Shown: positions 21,461 to 32,760 of the stretch, in pieces
Numbering within the stretch: the first letter of the stretch is position 1
Layout: each line of letters begins with the position of its first letter
Origin: Corella eumyota
Taxonomy: Eukaryota; Chordata; Ascidiacea; Phlebobranchia; Corellidae
Assembly (NCBI GenBank): GCA_963082875.1
Contig: OY720102.1
Coordinates: 9,274,990-9,338,989, forward strand
Direction of reading: 5' to 3'
DNA: 64,000 bases
Position numbers and translations under genes: made by a program
The notes under the pieces: model-generated
Told to the model about the DNA's origin: nothing
Seen by the model: only the letters and a program-made list of their open reading frames with translations
Database searches by the model: none

Positions 21461-21567
21461 CAGAATTTTTTATGTGTGTTTATTTGGTATGCCTAATCTA
21501 ACTGTGGTCCTGAACAGATTTTTTATGTGTGTTTTTAATTGGTATGCAAAATCTAACTGTGGTCCTG
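21461..21567. repeat. 54-bp direct repeat, two copies
   Basis: Both copies run from CAGA(A)TTTTTTATGTGTG to AATCTAACTGTGGTCCTG, starting at 21461 and 21515. They lie in the 3' flank of the piggyBac relic and may be subterminal repeats of that element. Confidence 0.8.
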
Positions 21568-21779
21568 TATCAAAATGTTTATTCTTTTATAGTGTTTAAC
21601 CTAATTCTAATTAAATAAGAACGATGAAGGTAAAACTGTGATTGCAACATAAAACTAGGTAAAAAACTTTCCCTGTGTTGGATGACGTTTTTTTGCTCAA
21701 GGTTATTTTTTTTTCATAAAATATATCTATTTTTTTTATGAATGTTTTTTCAATGTTAAAAAAATTGCAATAGGTAAAT

Positions 21780-21925
21780 GGAAAAATGAAGAATTACGCC
21801 TTTCTCTTCTTCAAAAGAAAAAGATAAATTTAGAAAAAAACAACAAAAATGGAAAGAAAGAGAACAAGGGTGGAAAGAAAGGAAACAAAAGTGGAAAGAA
21901 AGGAACATCAATGGAAAAAAGTTGA
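21780..21925 (+). other. Lys-rich low-complexity coding remnant
   Basis: A plus-strand frame beginning EELRLSLLQKKKINLEK continues as Lys/Gly/Asn repeats from a repeated GGAAAGAAAG motif. It lies at the 3' flank of the minus-strand Harbinger transposase, and could be the coiled tail of the element's second (Myb/SANT-type) protein. This is a guess. Confidence 0.25.
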
Positions 21926-22269
21926 TCATCAAATGAAAAACTACGCCTTAAAGACGAAATTGTTAAATAAGTAAATATTATTTTAATTTTATTCTTTTTT
22001 TTCACCTTTTAATTATTATTTCATGTTTTTTCTTAATATATTATTTTACCACAAATTTAAACTTGTTTTATTTTTATTTAAAGATGAAAACAATACATAA
22101 GTATATAAATTAGTATGTATTGTAAAGATAAAATTCAAATTATAACAAATTACTACAAAGAAAAAATAAATATAGATATACACAGTACATATAGTTTTAT
22201 TAAAAATTATAAATACAGTTATAATATTTTTAAAAAAATTTTAAAATTAAACTTTAACAAAATTATTTG

Positions 22270-23517
22270 TTATATATACACAAATATATGTAAAAAAGGA
22301 AACACAAAAAAAGTTCTTGAAGTAAAAAATTGTGATATAATGTGTTGTCGAAAATAATTGTCACCACGAGCAGCTGCAATAGATTCAATAGAAGGTTCTT
22401 TGAAATAAGGAACAGAAGGTAATATGATGTCGTTATGTTTGATTGCAAAATTATGGATAGAAGCAACAGCAAAGACAAGACAATTTTGCATTTTAGTTTG
22501 AAGCGGGATTCGGAGGCAGCGAAATCTTTGTTTTATTACAACAAAACATCGCTCTATTGAGCTTCGAGTTTTGATGCGAGAGCGGTTGTATTTTTGCTCA
22601 GCTGCTGTGATTGAGTTAGCAAGTGAAGTTAAAAGATATTTTCGGCATAGATATCCCCCATTACCAAGTGAAATTCCTTCTATCATATTGGTGTCAAACA
22701 TTACAGAAAGTCTGCTATTATGGGTTGAACCAGGCCAATTTTCTACAATGTTAGTTAGTTATTAATGGTTCAGTATCACACACACGCTAGACATTAACAG
22801 AAAAATAACCTTTTCTATTTCAAGAAAGTTCAGCTTGGTCCTGATCAGGTGAAACTATGGAAATGTGTGTGCAGTCATTTGCACCAACAATACCAGCAAT
22901 TGAGTGAAAATTTTGTTTAACTTCAGTTAAGTTTGAAAGAAACTTTATAAAATATTTATTTTTTGCAGCTATGATTTTGCTTATTCTGTAAATTATTCTG
23001 CAGGCAGTGGATTGGTGGTATTTAAGAATATCCCCATCATCTCTTTGAAAATGCCTGGTTGCATAAAAGCGAAGGGTTATTAAAAGTTGTGTAATAGGGG
23101 GAACTACATATGCTCCGACTTGCACCATCAAAAAAAATGATAGAAAAAAGATTATGTACTTCTACTTTCGAAAATCGATATCTTGCTTTAAATTGAGCTC
23201 TATCTAAAACAGTAAACAGGTTATTTTTAATTGGAATTGGACACATTATCGAAATATAAATACACCCATCACTCATACTTCAGTCACCACAACCCTAATC
23301 CTAAATAAAATCCATGGCGACTGGACTATTTCAATGCTGCAACAAAACTTTTTACCATTCTTACCATTTAAAGAGGCATTAAAGGTCACATGTTCTATAT
23401 TCCTTGTGCTATTTTCTTCGACAATTAAAAGTTGTTGAAATCGATTTCTGTTGCAATCGGAAGTTTTTTTTTCCTTAACAGTTGTTCTAAGTTATTTGTA
23501 GATAGATGTGCACTCAT
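22270..23517 (-). pseudogene. PIF/Harbinger transposase (HARBI1-like) relic 2
   Basis: Read leftward from an ATG at 23517 (MSAHLSTNNLEQLLRKKKTS), the gene shows the N-terminal helix region (RYRFSKVEVHNLFSIIF), a helix-turn-helix segment (PPITQLLITLRFYATRHFQR), the first catalytic Asp in GANDCTHISI, then NRKGYFSVNV, the second Asp-containing block ending ENWPGSTHNSR, and the third acidic residue in SSIERCFVVIKQRFRCL, followed by ASIHNFAIKHND. Order and spacing match HARBI1-like DDE transposases almost end to end. Inactivating changes include two stops around NRKGYFSVNV and a four-base duplication (AACT) near 22755 that shifts the frame, plus N-terminal frame breaks. Termini not defined. Confidence 0.87.
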
Positions 23518-24030
23518 ACATGATTACGGTTTCTTGCAAAGCGACATTTTTAAAACCTTTTCTTCTTATGATAAAATACTAAGTAGACGTTGCAAAAACA
23601 ACTGAATAGACACTTTGTTCAAAAGATTAAGTCGGGCAAGTCACCAAAGCGAGCTGCTCGAACCACGTGAAATCGGTTGAGTGAGCACACAAATATTTTT
23701 TATTTATTCTTTACATAGAAAGTTCTTAACACCTAATTTCTTGTTTAATTTTATCATTACTATTTCACAAATGCAAAAGGGTACACAAATTAAAAATACA
23801 GAATTTTTGGTATAGATTTACAAAATGCACATTCCACGTGGTTTTCTTTTTTTATTTAAGTTTTACAAGCCTTAGTGTTTTATATTTGTAAAATGCAAAA
23901 AGAAGATAATTAAATTTACCAAACAATATATATGATATTTACAAAGAATTGGGAAAAAGATTGACCAATCCAAGGACTTGCTGTATTAAAAAAAAACGTT
24001 ATTTACCGAAAACTTAATTGGCGCAAAAAT
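23518..24030. other. Flank of Harbinger relics, nothing firm
   Basis: A GC-richer patch at 23630-23695 (AAGCGAGCTGCTCGAACCACG) may be an element end. The rest is AT-rich. Confidence 0.35.
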
Positions 24031-24039
24031 ACATAACTT

Positions 24040-24425
24040 AACAACCCATTACGGCATAATGCACCAGTGTTTGTTGCATAGCAAGTTCTTGTTGAAGGCT
24101 GGAAGTAATGAGCGGTGGATGGAGTCTCTGTCGGCATAGGACTGTTTTCCTAATAACTAATATTGTGCAAAATGCAGCAGGTACAAATGATCGCCTTTGC
24201 AAAGTCAATATTCACATTAATTTTTTCCCCACTTTGATTTTAGCCTTCAAAACTATTTTCAACTGCAATTTTTACTGAGCTATGGTAGCAGTTAAAAGAC
24301 TTCTGTGACTCAAAAAGATTATGGCCAATAAAAGGTTTAATTAGCCAAGGAAGGGGATTGGCTGGATCTCCCAAAACTAAAGGGGGAACGCTAACCCCCT
24401 TGATCTTAACAGAACACTAAAAATA
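24040..24425 (-). pseudogene. PIF/Harbinger transposase C-terminal relic 3
   Basis: Read leftward from about 24415: KIKGVSVPPLVLGDPANPLP then WLIKPFIGHN, SQKSFNCYHSSVKIAVENSF, and after a frame change a segment rich in hydrophobics ending CTCCILHNIS. This matches the LGDPAYPL...WLIKP...FN...S.AR..VE.AFG and C.LHN blocks of DDE_4-type Harbinger transposases. It belongs to a different subfamily from relic 2 (compare its LGNGGYLC). The catalytic N-terminal half is missing; it might be the other end of the lineage seen at 17,060-17,710. Confidence 0.77.
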
Positions 24426-24429
24426 TATA

Positions 24430-25095
24430 TACAAATACTTTATTTTTTTATAAAACGAATTATTTACCAATTAGATTTGTAAACAAAAGTTATATTTACT
24501 TTTGGCAAGCTTAGTATTTGTACGAATGTTGATGCCAATGATATATAATAAACAGTAGATGGCCGACTCTTAAAAATATAATGTAAACAAGTGAAGCCAA
24601 CCATGGAGATCGGAGGTTAAGCCCAAAAAACCATTACGGTGTATAGCAAATTAGGCAATTTTAAGTTTTTTTTGCAATTATTAGTCTATTTTATTTATTA
24701 ATAAATTAATAATATCAAATTGGCAATGATTTATGATTCAGTAATCTTTTTTAATTTGTTTAGGCTTGAAATTTGTAGGCTGGCATATCTCGGCAAACGG
24801 CAGTTTAAACGCCCACAAAGTCACGTTAGTTAACCTTTTTATTGTAATTGATAGCACCAAAGTGTTTAAAAAGACTTAAAAGTGCGACTTATATATTTAT
24901 TAGGGTAATTAAGTGAAAGCAATCAAAAATGGTATGGAAAAAGAAAATTTTACAGCCATATTTTTGCTTACTAAACTATAAAATTAGACATTTTTAAATA
25001 AAATCATTTTAGTCGATTGTTGGCGAAAACCTTTCTTACTTTTTTTTATATAGCTGGTCATATGTTAGGAGTCTAATGTTTAAGTATCTTTTTTA
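24430..25095. other. AT-rich stretch, nothing recognised
   Basis: Isolated GC-richer bits at 24590-24640 (GTGAAGCCAACCATGGAGAT) and 24775-24830 suggest old transposon sequence. No family could be assigned. Confidence 0.4.
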
Positions 25096-25099
25096 TCAA

Positions 25100-25800
25100 C
25101 TGTGCAAATCCGATTCGGGTTCGTGTTCTACCTCATGTTCCATTCCAAATTTAAATCCTTTTGTAATGTTGTTTTAGCTCGAGGCCAAAAAACTTTACGA
25201 ATTGCTGGTTGTGGTCGTAAAAACACCACTGTTATGGCTGCTTCCGCTAGTGGGAAAAAACTACCCCCACTATTTATTTTTCAAGAAAAGCATGTTTAAA
25301 CAATATGAAACCCATATTTTTCAAAGAAATATCCAAATTATCCATGGCTTCATGCTAATAAAAGTGGTTTGAGCAATTTAAGATAAAACAAGATCATTTA
25401 AAAACACTTGTGTTACAGAACCTGAACCTCGATTGCTTATTTATGATGGCCACCTTTCCGATGTTTGGTATAGCACTCTGAAACATGCAAGAAAGCATAA
25501 TGTCACGCTTTTAAAATTGCCAGGGCACACGACCGATCTTTTGCAACCTTTGGATGTCTCGGTGTTTTAAGTATTTTTCACGAGTCGATCTGCCCCTACA
25601 ACAATATTAAGGCAGCTGCTGATGAGGGTACTTAGGCATTCCATGTTATCAAACTCCAACTGTCATTTTTTACCAACGATTGCACATCACAGTTGTTCCA
25701 AAAGTGGCAGGGCATAATCTTGGTTACAAAAAATGTCTTTTTAACGCGACCCTGCTTGCTTTAAATTCTGCTCTAGAATTTAAAGTAATTGCGTTTTGAT
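25100..25800 (+). pseudogene. pogo/Tigger-type (CENP-B-like) transposase relic
   Basis: The first block (about 25170-25290) reads ARGQKTLRIAGCGRKNTTVM then ASASGKKLPPLFIFQ, the standard segment after the first catalytic Asp in pogo-like DDE_1 transposases. The second (about 25425-25570) reads PRLLIYDGHLSDVWY and NVTLLKLPGHTTDLLQPLDV, which includes the second catalytic Asp in DGH and the near-invariant LPGHTTDLLQPLDV motif. Beyond this only weak similarity remains. An AA-to-stop-rich gap and frame changes between the blocks show it is dead. N-terminal HTH/CENP-B domains are absent. Confidence 0.78.
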
Positions 25801-26715
25801 GGCGTGAAATGAAAATTTTTAAGTAATATGATATCCTGATCACACCATTAATTGTTTAAAGAACTACAAATACTTCCCTGCATTTCCCTAATAAAAATAT
25901 TTAAGAAATTAACAAGTATCACTGCATATATGTTAGATATGTGATGCATTGAAATTGTTAATTTTTTATTGTATGTGCTTGAAATAATTTCATGTAATGT
26001 AGCCCATGGTGAACCAGTGACGGTATTGGCATACAAGCTGAAAAGTTTCGGATTTGAGCCGTTCGAAAGTCACGCTATTAGCTCTTGAGCCCCGCGTTTA
26101 CGATAGCTCAAACCACACCCTTTTCTGATAACAATATTAAAAACCTTTTCCCTTAAAAGAATACGAATTTTTTTTTCTTTTAAATAGAAAATTTTTCGTA
26201 AAAATTTTTCGTAAAATTAGCGAAAAATGTGACTAGAAAAACCAATCAATTATACTGTTAAAGGGGATTTAAGTTTTGCTTATTCATTATTAAGTAATAA
26301 TTTTGGCACAGCACCGAGTTTTTTATTGAACAAAAAGATAGTGACACCAAGAGAATGATGAAAGTAATGTCTCAAGTTGTAATTTGAATCGATATCATGA
26401 TAACTTAAATTTTACCAATTATCCAACAAAGATCAGGATAGTAAACATCCCCTTAATTTTATTGGCATAATTACTTCTTGGGCGTTTAATTAGGTTAATG
26501 AACCTAAAACTGTCATATCTCACCTTCTTAAAGTGCTAAGTACGGGTCACTCTGAGCTACCACTTTCCTTTAAACACCACTACGAAACAGACCAAAGAAA
26601 AATGGAACCCCTGCTCATATACCTAATTGGAAGACCTGATTAGAATATATTTTAATGACTAACTACTGTTTATTGATAAATATTGATGTGCGTCTACTTT
26701 ATAAAAATTCTCTAT
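25801..26715. other. Left flank of the tRNA array
   Basis: AT-rich. A possible SINE head lies at about 25,997-26,115: a GGTGAACCAGTGACGGTATT segment followed by GGATTTGAGCC resembles degenerate Pol III A and B boxes. Nothing else is recognised up to the abrupt start of array sequence at 26,716. Confidence 0.35.
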
Positions 26716-26757
26716 GTGCTTGGAAGGCTCCAATGCTAACCGTTACACAATCGACGC
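26716..26757 (-). pseudogene. Truncated tRNA-Gly at the array border
   Basis: Only the 5' 42 bases of tRNA-Gly(UCC) remain (acceptor 5' strand, D arm, anticodon arm 5' part), with two substitutions. The T arm with the B box is missing and replaced by unrelated flank, so it cannot be transcribed from its own promoter. It marks the left breakpoint of the array. Confidence 0.93.
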
Positions 26758-27317
26758 GTACAATAACAGTTATTTAATGAAGCTCTTTAATATGACATAG
26801 GATCAATAAAGATAATTCATTGCCTTATAAACTAATCAACTTACGCAAATTTGGAATTTCCATTTTAGCGCATTTAAAGAACGAACGTATTCGGATCCGA
26901 TAATGTTCAAAGTTTTGTTGGAAATTGCTACCATTTTAGAGTATAAATTAATATCATTTTTAAAGTTTTTTTTTATGTACGACATTGTCAGGAAAGGACA
27001 ACGGTATACTTCTTTGACCTGCCTCAAAAATATAACATTGCATTTATTGTGTTTCAAATATGATCATAAAATAGTGGTTTAAATTCACAATTTATGAAGT
27101 AAAGAATTATAGATAAATATTGTAAAATATTCTGCCGCTTTTGCGTTTACCTATTTTGTTAACTACTGATCTCGCACCAAATTCTGTATATCACAGATTT
27201 ATTTACAAGATGATTATCAACACAATCGAGCAACCAAACACAACCATTTTTCAGGCTGTTCACTACCTCCTTAAACAACTCATTTCTTACAGTTTAACTT
27301 ACAAGTCACGTAATACA

Positions 27318-27385
27318 GCCCACAGCGGATAAAGTGGGCCCAAGTGACTAATGGGAGGGGGCAAGTGACTTAGGACAGATAACAC
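27318..27385. repeat. Conserved GC-rich block in the Gly-Leu spacer
   Basis: GCCCAC (27318-27323) pairs with GTGGGC (27334-27339) around a ten-base loop, followed by two copies of CAAGTGACT (27341, 27362) separated by a G-run. It recurs in every unit, about 520 bases left of each tRNA-Leu. It is the only GC-rich non-tRNA sequence in the unit. Function unknown; a structured RNA or protein-binding site is possible, but in a homogenised array conservation proves little. Confidence 0.6.
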
Positions 27386-27896
27386 GTTACAATAAACATG
27401 AAAATGGCAGATTTGTTATGGTATTCCATTGATAAATGTTTGCTACGTTAAATTTATTGTTTGGTATTGGCTAATTACTTTACCACTAATACATAATTTG
27501 GATTCAGACTTGACCTATATTGGTAAGAAGAATATTAGCAATAAATACTTATTTTATTAAATTAGTTAACTAGTACATACCTGTTACATAAAAGTTTTTT
27601 TAAATAATCGGACGAGGGAACTTATTTTTACCCTTTAACTTGGTTACTTTGGAAAGGTAAGTTACAGTCAAATTTGCAATTCGTAAAGCTGGTAATTCAC
27701 TTATAATTAAATACTGGTTTCTTTATGACGGTTAAGTTTAAAATAAAAAGTTAAATTTTTTTTGAATAAATTTAGTTACGTGTTATATCCGTGAACTTCT
27801 GAATAAACCTATCTTTATTTTTAACCTGACGTTATGCCAACACTAGCGAAATTAAAAAGTTGTTTATTTAATTCAAAAATCGTGTTTTAATCATAT

Positions 27897-27901
27897 AAAA
27901 A
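27897..27901 (-). terminator. Pol III terminator of tRNA-Leu
   Basis: On the minus strand a TTTTT run begins four bases after the tRNA-Leu 3' end. Other units keep T5 or, in the 42-48 kb and 59-62 kb units, T7. Confidence 0.85.
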
Positions 27902-27904
27902 TAT

Positions 27905-28020
27905 TGTCAGAAGTGGGATTCGAACCCACGCCTCCATTCGGAGACCGGAACACCCATGGCCGCACATCGGCGAAGATTTTATCTTGAGTCTGGCGCCTTA
28001 GACCACTCGGCCATCCTGAC
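27905..28020 (-). tRNA. tRNA-Leu(CAA) with intron, copy 1
   Basis: Decodes UUG. The 116-base gene has a GTCAGGA/TTCTGAC acceptor stem, discriminator A, A box TGGCCGAGTGG, B box GGTTCGAATCC and the long variable arm of type II tRNAs. An intron of about 32 bases follows the base after anticodon CAA, as in other animal tRNA-Leu(CAA) genes; most copies fold it into a CGCCG/CGGCG hairpin. This first copy differs: an anticodon-stem base change (TCCGG instead of TCTGG) makes an A-C mismatch and the intron hairpin is altered, so it is probably an old, possibly impaired, edge copy. Confidence 0.93.
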
Positions 28021-29046
28021 ACATTTTGCATTACGAAACTCATTAAATTAAAGATATCGTGTGGCGAAATTTCTGATTATAATTGGTATTATGGGTTAGT
28101 TGATACAAAACCTTAACTTACTTCCTCTTTAAAAAAACGCTAAGCTTACATTATGTAAAAAATTTTTTTTAACTAACATTTGCACATCACAAAGGAAACA
28201 TAATTTTTCTAGAATATATAGATATACCATAAAAACAAAGTTAAAGCACCATTATAAAAATATTTGCAAATATATTTCATTTAAAATTTACAAAAAATAT
28301 TGCATTAAATGGGTATTTCCGTTCAACCAGGTGCTGCATTACGAAACTCAATAAACTAAAAATATCGTGTTGTGAAATTTCTAATTATAATTGCTATTAT
28401 GGGATAGTTGATACAAAACTTTGACTTACTTTTTTCAAAAATAAACGCTTAATTTACATTATGTCCCTTTCTGCTTATTAACGTACTAAATTAATATCAA
28501 AGTAAAATGTAATAAGGAAAATCAAAATTTTTATTGTTTATATATTTTCGCTTATTCTCGTTTACTCTTTTATAGGTTAAAAGCTAAACAACTTATAAAA
28601 AATATAAATTTTATTTTTTTGCACTTTAAATGACTTAACTTATTCGTAATAAATAAAGCTCAAACTTTTGTTAGAGAGTCCCAAATTAAGTTAACTTATT
28701 CCCATTTTTGCAACCAATTTTATGTATTATGTTGGCTTATCTGGACATTGTTAATTATATAATTTATTATATTTTAACTATTTTCATTTTAAAGCACAAA
28801 ATTTTAATCTATAAGAAAATGTTTCCTTTAATTTTTTTTAATGTTTAATAACACATATTAAATTATTTTTTAATTGTTCACGTTTATTTAACGAATTTTG
28901 AAAATCAGAGTCGGGTAAAATTACCAGTCGGATAATGTGGGGTTATATACATTAAATTTTAGCTTTATTGCTACATAAGTTAAAAAAATTATTTAATATC
29001 AAACTATGTATATTTTATTATATAATTTTAACACTATTTTAGTATT
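28021..29046. other. Leu-Gly spacer, short type (repeated in each short unit)
   Basis: About 1,034 bases of AT-rich sequence containing module A1 (starting GCATTACGAAACTCATTAAA at about 28028) and a truncated module A2 (starting GCATTACGAAACTCAATAAA at about 28335), which is cut at ATTATGTC and joined to CCTTTCTGC, where long units carry tRNA-Thr. Near the right end a conserved GTCGGGTAAAATTACCAGTC segment lies about 140 bases from tRNA-Gly. No protein gene. Confidence 0.8.
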
Positions 29047-29051
29047 AAAAA
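29047..29051 (-). terminator. Pol III terminator of tRNA-Gly
   Basis: A TTTTT run on the minus strand three bases after the tRNA-Gly 3' end, kept in all complete copies. Confidence 0.85.
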
Positions 29052-29054
29052 TCT

Positions 29055-29126
29055 TGCGTCGACCGGGAGTCGAACCCGGAACTAGTGCTTGGAAGGCACC
29101 AATGCTAACCGTTACACCATCGACGC
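29055..29126 (-). tRNA. tRNA-Gly(UCC), copy 1
   Basis: Decodes GGA (and GGG by wobble). 72 bases: perfect GCGTCGA/TCGACGC acceptor stem, discriminator A, anticodon loop CTTCCAA with anticodon TCC, T arm CCGGG-TTCGACT-CCCGG holding the B box. No intron. Matches the canonical animal tRNA-Gly(UCC). Reference copy for the array. Confidence 0.97.
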
Positions 29127-29271
29127 GTACAAAAACAGTTATTTAATGAAGCTTTTTAATATGACATAGGATCAATAAAGATAATTCATGGCCTTATAAA
29201 CTAATCAACTTACGCAAATTTGGAATTTCCATTTTAGCGCATTTAAAGAACGAACTTATTCGGATCCGATA

Positions 29272-29448
29272 ATGTTCAAAGTTTTGTTGGAAATTGCTAC
29301 CATTTTAGAGTATAAATTAATATCATTTTTAAAGTTTTTTTATGTACGATACTGTCAGGAAAGGACAACGGTATACTTCTTTGACCTGCCTCAAAAATAT
29401 AACATTGCATTTATTGTGTTTCATTATGATCATAAAATAGTAGTTTAA
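29272..29448 (+). other. Recurrent 58-codon open frame in the Gly-Leu spacer
   Basis: Starting MFKVLLEIATILEYKLISFL and ending with FHYDHKIVV, the frame is intact in eight units (29272, 31642, 34012, 36382, 38752, 49063, 54080, 56450; in several the EYK reads EYQ). In the other units a T-run of 8 or 9 instead of 7 changes the frame; the units at 51.6 and 61.4 kb instead have an open upstream extension. Hydrophobic/aromatic content, no known domain, antisense to the tRNA genes. It may be a fossil exon caught in the unit; I do not regard it as a working gene. Confidence 0.3.
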
Positions 29449-30274
29449 ATTCACAATTTATGAAGTAAAGAATTATAGATAAATATTGTAAAACATTCTG
29501 CCGCTTATGCGTTTACCTATTTTGTTAACTACTGATCTCGCACCAAATTCTGTATATCACAGATTTATTTACAAGATGATTATCAACACAATCGAGCAAC
29601 CAAACACAACCATTTTTCAGGCTGTTCACTATGTACCTCCTTAAACAACTCATTTCTTACAGTTTAACTTACAAGTCACGTAATACAGCCCACAGCGGAT
29701 AAAGTGGGCCCAAGTGACTAATGGGAGGGGGCAAGTGACTTAGGACAGATAACACGTTACAATAAACATGAAAATGGCAGATTTGTTATGGTATTCCATT
29801 GATAAATGTTTGCTACGTTAAATTTATTGTTTGGTATTGGCTAATTACTTTACCACTAATACATAATTTGGATTCAGACTTGACCTATATTGGTAAGAAG
29901 AATATTAGCAATAAATACTTATTTTATTAAATTAGTTAACTAGTACATACCTGTTACATAAAAGTTTTTTTAAATAATCGGACGAGGGAACTTATTTTTA
30001 CCCTTTAACTTGGTTACTTTGGAAAGGTAAGTTACAGTCAAATTTGCAATTCGTAAAGCTGGTAATTCACTTATAATTAAATACTGGTTTCTTTATGACG
30101 GTTAAGTTTAAAATAAAAAGTAAAATTTTTTTTGAATAAATTTAGTTACGTGTTATATCCGTGAACTTCTGAATAAACCTATTTTTATTTTTAACCTGAC
30201 GTTATGCCAACAATAGTGAAATTAAAAAGTTGTTTATTTAATTCAAAAATCGTGTTTTAATCATATAAAAATAT

Positions 30275-30390
30275 TGTCAGAAGTGGGATTCGAACCCACG
30301 CCTCCATTCGGAGACCAGAACACCCATCGCCGCACAACGGCGAAGATTTTAACTTGAGTCTGGCGCCTTAGACCACTCGGCCATCCTGAC
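30275..30390 (-). tRNA. tRNA-Leu(CAA) with intron, copy 2
   Basis: Canonical mature sequence with the TCTGG anticodon stem restored relative to copy 1. One intron base next to the 5' splice position differs (AAGTTAAAATC rather than AAGATAAAATC). Confidence 0.96.
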
Positions 30391-31424
30391 ACATTTTGCA
30401 TTACGAAACTCATTAAATTAAAGATATCGTGTGGCGAAATTTCTGATTATAATTGGTATTATGGGTTAGTTGATACAAAACCTTAACTTACTTCCTCTTT
30501 AAAAAAACGCTAAGCTTACATTATGTAAAAAATTTTTTTTAACTAACATTTGCACATCACAAGGGAAACATAATTTTTCTAGAATATATAGATATACCAT
30601 AAAAACAAAGTTAAAGCACCATTATAAAAATATTTGCAAATATATTTCATTTAAAATTTACAAAAAATATTGCATTAAATGGGTATTTCCGTTCAACCAG
30701 GTGCTGCATTACGAAACTCAATAAACTAAAAATATCGTGTAATGAAATTTCTAATTATAATTGCTATTATGGGATAGTTGATACAAAACTTTGACTTACT
30801 TTTTTCAAAAATAAACGCTTAATTTACATTATGTCCCTTTCTGCTTATTAACGTACTAAATTAATATCAAAGTAAAATGTAATAAGGAAAATCAAAATTT
30901 TTATTGTTTATATATTTTCGCTTATTCTCGTTTACTCTTTTATAGGTTAAAAGCTAAACAACTTATAAAAAATATAAATTTTATTTTTTTGCACTTTAAA
31001 TGACTTAACTTATTCGTAATAAATAAAGCTCAAATTTTTGTTAGAGAGTCCCAAATTAAGTTAACTTATTCCCATTTTTGCAACCAATTTTATGTATTAT
31101 GTTGGCTTATCTGGACATTGTTAATTATATAATTTATTATATTTTAACTATTTTCATTTTAAAGCACAAAATTTTAATCTATAAGAAAATGTTTCCTTTA
31201 ATTTTTTTTAATGTTTAATAACACATATTAAATTATTTTTTAATTGTTCACGTTTATTTAACGAATTTTGAAAAACAGAGTCGGGTAAAATTACCAGTCG
31301 GATAATGTGGGGTTATATACATTAAATTTTAGCTTTATTGCTACATAAGTTAAAAAAATTATTTAATATCAAACTATGTATATTTTATTATATAATTTTA
31401 ACACTATTTTAGTATTAAAAATCT

Positions 31425-31496
31425 TGCGTCGACCGGGAGTCGAACCCGGAACTAGTGCTTGGAAGGCACCAATGCTAACCGTTACACCATCGACGC
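31425..31496 (-). tRNA. tRNA-Gly(UCC), copy 2
   Basis: Identical to the reference copy at 29055. Short unit to its left. Confidence 0.97.
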
Positions 31497-32644
31497 GTAC
31501 AAAAACAGTTATTTAATGAAGCTCTTTAATATGACATAGGATCAATAAAGATAATTCATGGCCTTATAAACTAATCAACTTACGCAAATTTGGAATTTCC
31601 ATTTTAGCGCATTTAAAGAACGAACTTATTCGGATCCGATAATGTTCAAAGTTTTGTTGGAAATTGCTACCATTTTAGAGTATAAATTAATATCATTTTT
31701 AAAGTTTTTTTATGTACGATACTGTCAGGAAAGGACAACGGTATACTTCTTTGACCTGCCTCAAAAATATAACATTGCATTTATTGTGTTTCATTATGAT
31801 CATAAAATAGTAGTTTAAATTCACAATTTATGAAGTAAAGAATTATAGATAAATATTGTAAAACATTCTGCCGCTTATGCGTTTACCTATTTTGTTAACT
31901 ACTGATCTCGCACCAAATTCTGTATATCACAGATTTATTTACAAGATGATTATCAACACAATCGAGCAACCAAACACAACCATTTTTCAGGCTGTTCACT
32001 ATGTACCTCCTTAAACAACTCATTTCTTACAGTTTAACTTACAAGTCACGTAATACAGCCCACAGCGGATAAAGTGGGCCCAAGTGACTAATGGGAGGGG
32101 GCAAGTGACTTAGGACAGATAACACGTTACAATGAACATGAAAATGGCAGATTTGTTATGGTATTCCATTGATAAATGTTTGCTACGTTAAATTTATTGT
32201 TTGGTATTGGCTAATTACTTTACCACTAATACATAATTTGGATTCAGACTTGACCTATATTGGTAAGAAGAATATTAGCAATAAATACTTATTTTATTAA
32301 ATTAGTTAACTAGTACATACCTGTTACATAAAAGTTTTTTTAAATAATCGGACGAGGGAACTTATTTTTACCCTTTAACTTGGTTACTTTGGAAAGGTAA
32401 GTTACAGTCAAATTTGCAATTCGTAAAGCTGGTAATTCACTTATAATTAAATACTGGTTTCTTTATGACGGTTAAGTTTAAAATAAAAAGTTAAATTTTT
32501 TTTGAATCAATTTAGTTACGTGTTATATCCGTGAACTTCTGAATAAACCTATCTTTATTTTTAACCTGACGTTATGCCAACACTAGTGAAATTAAAAAGT
32601 TGTTTATTTAATTCAAAAATCGTGTTTTAATCATATAAAAATAT

Positions 32645-32760
32645 TGTCAGAAGTGGGATTCGAACCCACGCCTCCAGTCGGAGACCAGAACACCCATCGC
32701 CGCACAACGGCGAAGATTTTATCTTGAGTCTGGCGCCTTAGACCACTCGGCCATCCTGAC
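32645..32760 (-). tRNA. tRNA-Leu(CAA) with intron, copy 3
   Basis: Canonical; variable-arm loop reads GAC-T (plus strand CCAGTCGG) instead of the CCATTCGG of other copies. This variant marks copies 3-6 and 11-13. Confidence 0.96.

Noticed and set aside
25997-26115. Possible tRNA gene
   Set aside because: Degenerate A- and B-box-like motifs are present but no cloverleaf closes; at best a SINE head.
27141-27332. 63-codon frame at the array's left end
   Set aside because: It exists only because the first unit lacks four bases found in the others; no coding features.
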